Of a DNA stretch of 64,000 bases, positions 43,901 through 51,609 are shown one piece after another. Position 1 is the first letter of the stretch; each line of letters opens with the position of its first letter. The position numbers and the translations under genes were made by a program. The notes below the pieces were generated by a model that worked only from the letters and a program-made list of their open reading frames with translations, searched no databases and had not been told where the DNA came from. The stretch is from positions 124,001-188,000 of the forward strand of contig NZ_VOOR01000003.1 in NCBI RefSeq assembly GCF_007993045.1. Reading direction: 5' to 3'. The stretch is from Phaeodactylibacter luteus (GTDB lineage Bacteria > Bacteroidota > Bacteroidia > Chitinophagales > Saprospiraceae).

Positions 43901-46862
43901 GGTCTGGCAGGTTCACCTCTACCCCAAGGTTGGGCCCTACCTCGGCCAGGGCTTGGTAATTGCTGAACTGGCCAATGACCAGTATGCTATCGCCCGGCGA
44001 CACACCGGTCAGTTGCAGCGTAGCATGGTAAAAACCTTCATCGTCGCATTCTGGCTCATTCGCCAGCCCGGTGAAGCCGAGCCCACAAGCTTCTAAGCAG
44101 TTTAGGCTATGCCCTTCTGACACAAAAGGCGCACAGGACCCATTGCTGACTTCCACACTGATATTCGCATTCGGCCCAGGATAGGAAAAGGGGCCTACAA
44201 AGGCAGGGAGCTGAGCCGCTTGGAATTGACTGGACTCTCCCAAAGAGGTGGCCAGCGTGAATACCGGCCCGGGGGAGGCCTCTGCGACATACACCAGAAA
44301 GGTCCCCGGCTGATTGCCACAAACGATATCAAGAACAGCATCTACCGAACAGTTCGGCTCACAATCCACTTCTACCTCCACTGCCGTGCAGCAGCCCGGC
44401 TGCTCATCTAGGCAGATCACCAAGCTGTCCAGCCCTCCTTCCGGGGCGGGCCAGCCGTTCAGCTGTAGGATGGCACTGCCTCCTGCCCCGTACTGCACGA
44501 CTTGGGCAAACCCTGTTGCCGGGGAAGCAACGGCAAGAGGTTCACCGGGCAGCACCCCAGGCACTAAAATGGGCACGTTGTAGGTCCCGTCCTCGTTGCA
44601 GCCAGCGCCAGTGCCCACGGCGGTAGGGGCGCCCAATGGGCAGCCATCTTCACAATCTGGCGGAATGAAGGCTACTGTAGCGCCACAGCCGCCGTTCAAA
44701 TCGCTGATTGTAGCATAGTTGATGCCCGTGAAGGAAAATGGGATAGGCCCCACCGTGGCAGGCAGATCAGATTGGGATACCATCGTCTGGTAAGTATTGC
44801 TTACGTAAAACCGAAAGGTATCGTTATGTATCCCGCTCGCTTCAAAGTCGATATTGGCATAAAAGGCCGTATCGCCGGGCGAACAAGGCAGGGGCTCCAT
44901 AACAAAACCGGAGACCTCGCACAGCTCGCAGGCAATGTCAAATCCAATTTGCTGGGTAAAACAGCCGGGGCTGCCAAAAGCCATCACGTAGATCTCATCC
45001 GTATTGCCAGGGATGAGCGGCAGGGTGAAAGTTGCGCCCCCCTCATCCACTACCCCAACTGCAGCGCCACCGGTAAGGGTTGATACCGCAAGGAGAGTGT
45101 CCCCACTTTCTACACCAAGAAAGTTAAGGCTGACATCGTAGAACCCCTCAGCCCCGGGCGTACATTCGGGCAGCCCTACCGGGCCATTGCCCGCCCATTC
45201 TAAGCTGCATGCTGCTTCGCACGATGGCGCAAATATTATGGGCAGCTCTGTGCAGCACAGGCTATTGCTGCCACGGCAAACGCTGAGCACAGGCACAGGG
45301 CCGGATGTACAGGGCACGGGGAAAGTCAGCGGCAGCTCGTTGTTGTTGAAATAGCCAAACAGTTCCCCATCGAAATACAAGGAGAAAAAGTACGGGCTGG
45401 AAGCACTGGCCGTAAAATCGAAATCCAGCGTAGCCAGCTGCTGCCCCCATTCGTTGAGCCCCGCCGGGGCCAGTGTCATGCCAGACATGGTACAGGAGGC
45501 ACAGGGGGCAGCAGCCAGGGTGTCTGCTACAAAACAGGATGGGTCGGCTTCATCAAAAGCAAAGACCTCGTAAAGGTTAGCAGGGGCAGCCGGTATCGGC
45601 CCGACTGTTGCAGGGAGGTCGGCGTAAGCCTGGTAGAAAACAAAATCCCCGACAGAGATGGCTAAGGTATCTGACACGGGGTTCTCATAAGACACATCCA
45701 CTTCCACAAAGAACCCGGCATTCTGCTCGCAGGGCAGGAAGCTTACCGCCAAGCCGGAAAGCGCACAGGCAGGAGGCTCAGGGTTGATGCAGATGTTGTC
45801 CAGCCAAAGCCCATCAGCCCCTCCCATGAGGAGGGTCTGCAAGCCCCCTGAAAAGCGGAGGGTGCCCTGTGCTGCATTTGGGCTGTCCGGCACCACTTCG
45901 AGGGTTGCACCAGGAGCTAAAGCAAAAAAGCCTGCCTGCAGGCTGCCCTGAATAAGAAAAGGCGCGCCGTTGGCAGCAAAGTTGACTGCCCCGCCCTCAT
46001 AATAATAATCTGCCACCACTTCTACTACAGGCTCAGGGTAGCCCGTAAGGTCCAACACCAGGTTGGCCTCCTGAAAACGGGCCGCATGCCCGGCAGCTGC
46101 AGTAAAACTGCCTGTTGCAGCCCCTGCAATGACATCTCCATAAGCAGTAGCCCAAAAAAGCGATTGGAACGGCAGCAGGAGCATGGGGACGCCAGCTTCC
46201 GTGTAAAAAGTGGTGCCAGGCTGAACACCTGAGCTGCTGCCGTAAGCGCCTGAAGCCAACGCGTTGAAGCCGATGCACCCACTATCCTGGCTTGCTTCTT
46301 GGCTTGCACAGACGTTGTCTATCCCCAATTCCTGCCCACCGACAAGCAGGGCTGTGATGTTGCCCCTTAGGCACAATTGCCCTTGAGGAAGAGCGCTGTT
46401 GCCTGTTTGGAGCGTCAGTTCTACAGCGACCCCGGGAAAAGCCCCCTCTGGTATACCGCTGAAGGAGGTCAGCAGAAGCGGCTCGCCCCCGTTTACGCTA
46501 AGGTTGATCTCCCCGCCTCCATCAAAAAAATCAAAGCACACCTCCTGCACCGCTTCCGGGTAACGGAGCTCCAGCGCATTATTGCCCATAAAAAGGAAGC
46601 GGCTATCCAGCCAGCCCAGCCCGGGCCCTTCGATGGAGGCATTGAGGAATCCAGTCTGCCCGTTGAGGTACTGGAACGGGCGGGCGATCGCCACAAGCCC
46701 TTGGTTGTCGAACAGGGTGTCGCCAGGGCTTTGGCCTAGCAACGGGCCAAATGCAGGGCCTTCGGGGAAACCCTCAAAGTCCAGGCACAGTGGCTGGGCT
46801 GTTATGGCAAAAGGGGCCCCCAACAGGGTGATCAGGATAGAGCGCAGCAGGATTTTGTTCAT
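40944..46862 (-). CDS. Giant modular T9SS protein with Cys-bounded repeats, dockerin-like and cohesin-like domains
   Basis: A 1972-residue secreted protein. Signal peptide: MNKILLRSILITLLGAPFAI then TAQ. Two modules starting C(L/I)xF(E/N) fill residues 21-360. Ten tandem repeats of about 90 residues follow (about 365-1300), each starting with Cys, then a Cys at about +12 and ending with a Cys pair; examples start CAISGLTAVAGPC and CNISDLLVGFVEC. Two more CxxFEPxxGF modules lie at about 1300-1620. Then comes a pair of EF-hand-like loops (DANADNLAHHVD and DCNGDGIIDEQD), as in type I dockerins, and a cohesin-like domain (YGIAFTVTFDPEVIDPSSIE). The last 75 residues are a T9SS type A sorting domain (FRVFPNPTTGRVAV). 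The start was set at the ATG 46860-46862 for the signal peptide. The function is unknown; a surface adhesin or scaffold is likely. Confidence 0.85.
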   Translation of the reverse strand: MNKILLRSILITLLGAPFAITAQPLCLDFEGFPEGPAFGPLLGQSPGDTLFDNQGLVAIARPFQYLNGQTGFLNASIEGPGLGWLDSRFLFMGNNALELRYPEAVQEVCFDFFDGGGEINLSVNGGEPLLLTSFSGIPEGAFPGVAVELTLQTGNSALPQGQLCLRGNITALLVGGQELGIDNVCASQEASQDSGCIGFNALASGAYGSSSGVQPGTTFYTEAGVPMLLLPFQSLFWATAYGDVIAGAATGSFTAAAGHAARFQEANLVLDLTGYPEPVVEVVADYYYEGGAVNFAANGAPFLIQGSLQAGFFALAPGATLEVVPDSPNAAQGTLRFSGGLQTLLMGGADGLWLDNICINPEPPACALSGLAVSFLPCEQNAGFFVEVDVSYENPVSDTLAISVGDFVFYQAYADLPATVGPIPAAPANLYEVFAFDEADPSCFVADTLAAAPCASCTMSGMTLAPAGLNEWGQQLATLDFDFTASASSPYFFSLYFDGELFGYFNNNELPLTFPVPCTSGPVPVLSVCRGSNSLCCTELPIIFAPSCEAACSLEWAGNGPVGLPECTPGAEGFYDVSLNFLGVESGDTLLAVSTLTGGAAVGVVDEGGATFTLPLIPGNTDEIYVMAFGSPGCFTQQIGFDIACELCEVSGFVMEPLPCSPGDTAFYANIDFEASGIHNDTFRFYVSNTYQTMVSQSDLPATVGPIPFSFTGINYATISDLNGGCGATVAFIPPDCEDGCPLGAPTAVGTGAGCNEDGTYNVPILVPGVLPGEPLAVASPATGFAQVVQYGAGGSAILQLNGWPAPEGGLDSLVICLDEQPGCCTAVEVEVDCEPNCSVDAVLDIVCGNQPGTFLVYVAEASPGPVFTLATSLGESSQFQAAQLPAFVGPFSYPGPNANISVEVSNGSCAPFVSEGHSLNCLEACGLGFTGLANEPECDDEGFYHATLQLTGVSPGDSILVIGQFSNYQALAEVGPNLGVEVNLPDPGTGFDAVTICNLELSDCCIEASFDIECPPPAECQFQFVEASPSVCENGQFWIELSVGVQEPGSLGYLAFVDGQVFGPFPYNGQAVNLGPFTAGGAAVYDILVLDFELPTCFGYTEIGPIDCETEPCAISGLTAVAGPCEQDGTYSLFVDFELASPGNEFVEYFINGAFAGFSPASEFPGAIEGLMPQGGGLFTFEICVNDQAECCASATFEAPDCDNTLCNISDLLVGFVECDEEGFYVEASFNSTGVEPGEEYQAVVNGVAYGVFTYGGAFPILGPFDPFTDQLYELTIADLGHPNCTASTEFVAFDCTGLGEEGCFMFEPYTGFATELAGAGVLGAMEGLQVGYEIAENAVQPIVSVREVGNIPGFLTGTGAALYFRNAQFTVELGSLPANTSARTLSMDYWLGAGTDSLWVTANDWSERIYVPFVSNTYTLENGIVLDFMVLASNYGRLSVTGPLEYFAVQAYPWQAMAIDHLCVGAFLEEDGCLTFEPFAGFQSPSSTGGDDWAVVGTASGVELAYLLGDFCNCALWVQPSAGVSYFDAAAGEMLGMEQALARFVFQQPAAQVSFDYSIQESDLSYLRIDEFIHVGLDTLGFNIPIALPDGNVLEKRWPADSPNGGNSAQVIITGALSEFYLDGSGFVDNLCWEPVEEEVWPGDANADNLAHHVDLLSIGLAYGAQGPERTALGNSWEPASSMNWGPSFADGTNFKHADCNGDGIIDEQDIAAIELNYGLSHGPQNNLPELPGTALDPPAYVDFPDNQPDGAIFQAPIIVGEAAQPVSNAYGIAFTVTFDPEVIDPSSIEIVYPVSWFGEPGINTVNIHKIYPEEGRIEMALSRIDHNNVSGHGQVAYIIGVIDDIAGIQESGIALEHILCLDKDEDLLPIQGLETHFTVVRDTGNEPPEGEGLFRVFPNPTTGRVAVVSPQGLPLTGLKLYSIQGRELSLPASTAPGVIDLGHLPAGVYLLGVSTGEATIYRRIIRQAP

Positions 46863-47068
46863 GGTTGAAAGCATAAGGCGGCTATTTTTCTGCAAAATAT
46901 TGGATTATGGTCTGGGCCGGGCACAGTACTTGGACAACTGATTTCGGCTCCACATTACAAAAATGCAATTAAGCCAGCCCCTCAACAACTACATTTTTAG
47001 AGATTTTTTGATATTTTCATCATCGTATTTACCCTTAACTTTATGATTAACAATTTTTTAACTCAACT

Positions 47069-47076
47069 TATATTTG
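47069..47076 (+). promoter_or_regulatory. -7 box at the start of the helical protein gene
   Basis: TATATTTG is a perfect TAnnTTTG box. It ends only 7 bp before the TTG start at 47084, so the transcript would be leaderless or nearly so. The 188-bp gap upstream is AT-rich; no -33 TTG is visible. Confidence 0.4.
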
Positions 47077-47083
47077 GATAAAA

Positions 47084-48535
47084 TTGCATCAGCACAAACT
47101 ACTCCAGGCCCTTGCTCAATTCGACCGTCGGGAGATGTCCCGTTTCCGGGAATTTACGCACTCGCCCTACCACAACAAGCATGAGGGGGTGAAGCGGCTT
47201 TCTGCCCACCTGAGCAGCATTTACCCCGATTTCAGCCCTGCCCGCTGCAGCAGGGAGGCATTATGGGCAGTGCTATTCCCCGGAAAGGAGCATGATCAGC
47301 CCAAGCTGGCCCTGCTGTTTACTTACACTTGGCGCCTGGCCTTAGCGTTTTTAGAGCTCGAGCAGCTCCGCCAAAGCGAAGGCACCTGCAGCGGGCTGAG
47401 GCTTCAAGCCCTGCGGCACCGAGGGCTCTGGGGCATTTTCGAAAAGGAGCTGGCACAGGCCAAAAGAAGCTTGTTGGCGGAGGAGGCTGCCGGCGAGGGG
47501 CAATTGTGGCAAAAGTATGCCTTGGCTGCCGAAGCAGACCACCTTTTCAGCGCCCACGCAATCGGCATATCAGCGAATAGCCTGCCCGAAAAACAGCAGC
47601 ACCTGAACCATGCTTTTGCCACAGCCAAACTAAAAGACAGCTGTGAAGCCATCATCAGAGGGCGGCTGCTGAACACCGCACACCAGGATTTCTTTGAGCC
47701 TTTAGCCGTACAGTACGCCCGCAGCTGCCCGCCCGGAAAGCTGCCCGCCCTCACCAAGGCTTACCTGAGCCTGTACGAGATGATACGGCAGAGCACTAAC
47801 GAGCAGTATGCGGCCGCCTTCAGGGTCGTTCAAGAGGAACAAGCAGGCATTGAAGAGCAAGAGCTCAAACGGATTTACAACTACCTCCAAAATTTCTGTA
47901 TCCAAAAAATCAACGCAGGAGATGGGGCCTTCCTGCAAGAGATCTTCCGGCTGTACAAAGCACAGCTGGAGATGGGGCTGCTGCTGGAGAACGGCCTCCT
48001 CTCAGAGTGGCATTACAAGAACATCGTCACCACCGCTATACGGCTGGGCGAGCTGTCCTGGTGCAGGTCTTTCCTGCCCCAATACGCCCCCCTGCTGCCA
48101 GATAGCGTAAGGGGCAATGCCTACCGGTTCAACTTAGCGGCTTACCACTATGCTGCAGGCGAGTACGGGAAAGCACTGGCGCTGCTCGCACAGGTCGAGT
48201 ACAGCGACCTGCGCTACAGCCTTGGGGCCAAAGCCCTCATGCTGCGCACTTATTATGACTTAGGCGCCTTTGAGCCCCTGCTCTCCCTGGTAGACTCTTT
48301 CAAGCAATACTTGGTCAGAAATCAGCTTATGGCAGACAGCCGCAGGCAGGGCTACTACAATTTGTTCAAGCTCACCCGCAGGGCCGCTGTGCTCAAGTAT
48401 CAGGGCGAGTTCTTAACCGCTGAGCGCTACCGCCGCGATCTAAAGCGGCTGATGGAAGATTTTGAACGCACCCCCACCATTTTCAACCGGAGCTGGCTGG
48501 CGGAAAAGATCGATCAGCTCCGCCCTGATTCATAA
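47084..48535 (+). CDS. Helical repeat protein of unknown function
   Basis: A cytoplasmic protein of 483 residues made of amphipathic helices, likely a TPR-like or other helical-hairpin repeat. The N-terminal KLLQALAQFDRREMSRFREF followed by SPYHNKHEGVKRL looks like a conserved start. Later AAYHYAAGEYGKALALLAQV is TPR-like. It has no signal peptide and no enzyme motif. The only start codon before the conserved N-terminus is TTG at 47084; the first ATG is at 47135, inside it. I do not recognise the family with certainty, though similar-looking proteins are common in Saprospiraceae. Downstream, a hairpin (48569-48590) without a T tract precedes rlpA. Confidence 0.6.
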   Translation: MHQHKLLQALAQFDRREMSRFREFTHSPYHNKHEGVKRLSAHLSSIYPDFSPARCSREALWAVLFPGKEHDQPKLALLFTYTWRLALAFLELEQLRQSEGTCSGLRLQALRHRGLWGIFEKELAQAKRSLLAEEAAGEGQLWQKYALAAEADHLFSAHAIGISANSLPEKQQHLNHAFATAKLKDSCEAIIRGRLLNTAHQDFFEPLAVQYARSCPPGKLPALTKAYLSLYEMIRQSTNEQYAAAFRVVQEEQAGIEEQELKRIYNYLQNFCIQKINAGDGAFLQEIFRLYKAQLEMGLLLENGLLSEWHYKNIVTTAIRLGELSWCRSFLPQYAPLLPDSVRGNAYRFNLAAYHYAAGEYGKALALLAQVEYSDLRYSLGAKALMLRTYYDLGAFEPLLSLVDSFKQYLVRNQLMADSRRQGYYNLFKLTRRAAVLKYQGEFLTAERYRRDLKRLMEDFERTPTIFNRSWLAEKIDQLRPDS

Positions 48536-48686
48536 AAAAAGTTGCAGTTCCACAATTTATATAGCAATTTGACGGTTGTATTGCCGTCAATCCCAACTAT
48601 TTCAGCGGGGATACGTACAACAATAGGACTGATACTGCCCCCCGGGCAGCTTTTTCCCGGGCAACAACAAGACAAAACCCAAGCGT

Positions 48687-49817
48687 ATGCGATTAGCTGT
48701 TACTTTCACCCTACTTTTTCTAGGCACTGCCCTGAGCAACGTTTTTGCACAACAATACCCCTCCAATAGCGCTTCTGGTCAGCAGACCGGGGTCGCTGTT
48801 TACTACGCTGATTACCTGCACGGCAGGATCACCGCTATGGGGGAGGTCTACCGCCGAGACGAGTATACCGCTGCACACAAAACACTGCCCAAAGGCACCC
48901 TCTTACGGGTCACCCGCTTGGACAACAATCTTTCTACTGTAGTCCGGGTAAACGACCGGGGCCCCTTCGATGAAGGGGTCTTGATCGACCTTTCTAAAGT
49001 AGCAGCAATGGATATCGGGCTGCTTAAAGATGGCCGGGCCACCGTTCAGATAGAGGTCGTCGGCTATTCAGAAACCAACCCCCGCTCTGGCAGGCTGCCC
49101 GGGGCACTAACGGCAAAGAGCGCCCCTGCACAACAACAGCCACAACAGCCGCAAGGCTATGCCTCCTATGGCGCTAGCAGCTACCGCCCTCAGGCACAGT
49201 CAGAGCCACGTTATTACGCCTCTCGGCAATACCCTGCGGCAGCAGCTTCTACCCCACAGCCTATTCGTCAGGCGGCAGCCCGCAACAATGACCTCGTTGC
49301 CAAAGGCGGGGCTCCTGTATCTTACAACCAACAACAAAGCCAGCGCATCAATCCTGCCGATGCGCCGGTCCGCAACTGGGAACAGCAATTGCAAATCGAC
49401 CGGTACTCCAACCAAGGGCTGCAATCGCGCCGCCCCGGCTCTACTTATGAAGAGCCGGTCACCTCTCCTCAGCAGGCTGCCATGCCACAGGGTTACAGCC
49501 AAGTGGGCGGAGGGCTCGCGGCCCGGGCACCTGGCACACAGCTGACCGCTAAGTCTGCAGCCCCTGCTGCCAGCAGCAGGGCCGAAAGCGGGAAATTTGC
49601 CATCCAACTGGCTTCTTACCAAAACCCAGACAATGCCAACCGGCAGGTCAACGAGCTCAAAGCCAAAGGCTTTGAGCAGGTTTACCTCTGGAAAAAAGGC
49701 GGGCTCAATAAAGTCGTTATCGCATCTTTCCGCACCAAGCAGGATGCTCAGCAATACCTCGACAATATCCGCCGTGACCACCTGATGGATGGCTTGGTAA
49801 TCCCCGTACAGCAATAG
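48687..49817 (+). CDS. rlpA: RlpA-like septal ring lytic transglycosylase with SPOR domain
   Basis: A 376-residue envelope protein. Residues 1-21 are a signal peptide (ending VFAQ); there is no lipobox Cys, unlike E. coli RlpA. The double-psi beta-barrel (about 33-125) holds GVAVYYADYLHGRITAMGE, AAHKTLPKGT, VRVNDRGPF and DLSKVAAMDIGLL. A Gln/Pro/Ala-rich linker (about 140-290) follows. A SPOR domain (about 298-376, KFAIQLASYQNPDNA) binds denuded glycan at the septum. RlpA cleaves glycans lacking stem peptides. It has an exceptionally strong terminator and is probably a single-gene unit. Confidence 0.92.
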   Translation: MRLAVTFTLLFLGTALSNVFAQQYPSNSASGQQTGVAVYYADYLHGRITAMGEVYRRDEYTAAHKTLPKGTLLRVTRLDNNLSTVVRVNDRGPFDEGVLIDLSKVAAMDIGLLKDGRATVQIEVVGYSETNPRSGRLPGALTAKSAPAQQQPQQPQGYASYGASSYRPQAQSEPRYYASRQYPAAAASTPQPIRQAAARNNDLVAKGGAPVSYNQQQSQRINPADAPVRNWEQQLQIDRYSNQGLQSRRPGSTYEEPVTSPQQAAMPQGYSQVGGGLAARAPGTQLTAKSAAPAASSRAESGKFAIQLASYQNPDNANRQVNELKAKGFEQVYLWKKGGLNKVVIASFRTKQDAQQYLDNIRRDHLMDGLVIPVQQ

Positions 49818-49839
49818 CATAGACAGCGCCCATCAGAAG

Positions 49840-49877
49840 GGGGTTGGCGCGGTATACCGCGCCAACCCCTTTTTTTA
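49840..49877 (+). terminator. Strong terminator after rlpA
   Basis: A perfect 15-bp palindrome (ggggttggcgcggta and its complement) is followed by eight T. It lies 23 bp after the rlpA stop codon. Beyond it, 49878-50091 holds possible coding remains on the minus strand but no intact gene. Confidence 0.92.
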
Positions 49878-50091
49878 TTTCCTCGAGACAGCAGCCATCG
49901 GTTGGCTTCGTAGGCCATAGCATCTGCCGTGCCGGGGTTCAGCGCTTCGAGCTTTTGCCAAAGCATACCGGAATGGCCCGCAAAATCTCCGCGCACTCGG
50001 TGCCTGCAGGGCAGGACAGCCACAGCGGTGCCAAAACGGAAAGTCCCTCTTTGGCCACAAACATTTAAAACCTTAACTCCGCCAAGCCCCC

Positions 50092-51012
50092 CTACTCTTC
50101 CACTTCTGCGATCAAATTGGGGTAGTCGGTGATGATCCCGTCAACGCCCAACTGAATAAGGGCTTTCATAGTTACGGTATCATTTACAGTCCAGGGGATG
50201 AGCTTCATGCCCCTTTGGTGCACCTCCTCTACCACCCCAGCGGTGACCATTTTGTAGTAGGGGCTATAAATTTCAGGGGTATAGCCCAAGGCTTCCAAAT
50301 TGACCGCCACGCCATTAGGGTTTTCTACCAGCAGGGCGGTCGTTTGCCCGGGGCTCATCTTGTGCAGATGCTGAAGTGGGCGCACGTCAAAAGACTGTAC
50401 ACAGCTTCGGCCTTCTATGCCCAAAGCTTTCAGCTCTGCAGCGACAAGCTGGGCAAAGGTATAAGGGGCTGGCGCTTTGACCCCGTCGTAAGCGGGCGCA
50501 TGCTTAATTTCAATGTTGAAGCGGGGGAGCGGGCGCTGCTTTTCCTTACAATAGTTGTCCACCTGCCTCACAACATCCCTGAACAGCGGCTTATAAACAG
50601 CCATCGGCACCTGCTGAGGGAAACGCTCATTGCCCCTCAAGCCGCAATCGTAGCCCTGAATAACCTCATAGGGCATGCCAAACAGCAATAGGCTGTCCTC
50701 TTCAGCGGCTTCCACAGGACGGCCATCGGGGTGGCTGCAAATGTGATGAGACATCCAGGGCTCATGGCTCACCACCAACAGGCTGTCTTGGCTAACTGCA
50801 AGATCGAGCTCCAAAGTAGCTACCTGCGGGTATTCCAAAGCCTTGATAAAAGAAGGGACCGTATTTTCGGGCAGCAGCCCACGTGCGCCCCGGTGCCCTT
50901 GCCAATCAAAAGATTTTGCCGTTGCCCTATCCATTTTGTCTTGTGTTTGAGGTGGTGTACAGCTGTATGCCCCAAAGCAAAGCACCAGCAAAATAACGTA
51001 TATCCGGCTCAT
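50092..51012 (-). CDS. Glycerophosphodiester phosphodiesterase lipoprotein
   Basis: A 306-residue enzyme of the GDPD family (TIM barrel), which splits glycerophosphodiesters into an alcohol and glycerol 3-phosphate. The signal peptide ends at a lipobox AYSC, so it is a periplasmic or outer-membrane lipoprotein. The catalytic motif is GHRGARGLLPENT (His, Arg, Glu), followed by LELDLAVSQD and VVSHEPW, which give the Ca/Mg ligands and second His. The C-terminal LIPWTVND and GVDGIITDYPNL are family typical. Length is normal. It is a single-gene unit. Confidence 0.93.
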   Translation of the reverse strand: MSRIYVILLVLCFGAYSCTPPQTQDKMDRATAKSFDWQGHRGARGLLPENTVPSFIKALEYPQVATLELDLAVSQDSLLVVSHEPWMSHHICSHPDGRPVEAAEEDSLLLFGMPYEVIQGYDCGLRGNERFPQQVPMAVYKPLFRDVVRQVDNYCKEKQRPLPRFNIEIKHAPAYDGVKAPAPYTFAQLVAAELKALGIEGRSCVQSFDVRPLQHLHKMSPGQTTALLVENPNGVAVNLEALGYTPEIYSPYYKMVTAGVVEEVHQRGMKLIPWTVNDTVTMKALIQLGVDGIITDYPNLIAEVEE

Positions 51013-51100
51013 GGTCTTTTGGCTTCAAGGTAGCATGTATTTCTTATTCCTGGTAACATAAACCTAAGATCCCCACAGGCACGGCACGATCTCAGCTTTT

Positions 51101-51240
51101 GGAGCCTGCCCCCTCCGCAAGGATAGGGGCCTGCCCCTGCCCAATGGCAGGTGCCGCTATGCTCCGGGGCTCGCTGTCCGCTCGGCCCTATCGGGCTTGC
51201 CACCCCTTCGCAGCGCTAGGCCAATGCCAGGCTAAAGCCC
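51101..51240 (+). repeat. Family 1 repeat, copy G
   Basis: About 140 bp carries the family 1 core with the segments gccccctccgcaaggatagggg (also in copy H), the hairpins with loops caat and tatc, and the right part aatgccaggctaaagccc. The GGGCGCAAACC end and the far end are missing. It lies between divergent GDPD and PDZ genes. In the rest of the 597-bp gap two hairpins are seen, at about 51300-51327 and 51361-51381 (tcccgc/gcggga), and no gene. Confidence 0.8.
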
Positions 51241-51410
51241 CAATAAGCTTAGAGATGCTGGGATTTTGGCCTTCTAGCCGAAAACCGGAGCTTAGCCAAG
51301 TCCCGCTTTTTATGCACAAAAGCGGGAAGGATTTTCGGGGCGAAGTATAAGCGAAAAAGTGTCCCGCTGTCTAGCGGGATAGACCGATTACTAAAGTCCC
51401 AACACGCTCT

Positions 51411-51440
51411 TACACCCCTCCGCAGCGCTAGGCCGATGCC
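51411..51440 (+). repeat. Family 1 repeat fragment
   Basis: Thirty bases (tacacccctccgcagcgc then taggccgatgcc) match the right part of the family 1 core as in copy C. It is a short remnant about 170 bp from copy G. Confidence 0.6.
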
Positions 51441-51609
51441 ATCACAAGGCTTGGCGGGAACCAGCCCGTCACCTTATGCCGGCTCCTTCTTGATAAACAA
51501 GAGACCGAGCGATGCCTGCTGCCCTCGCCCTTAGGACGAAAAAATGCCTGCCCAAAATCCGGACCCTGGCATAACCCGTAAGAATAGAGTACCAAAATAC
51601 TTCCAGATC

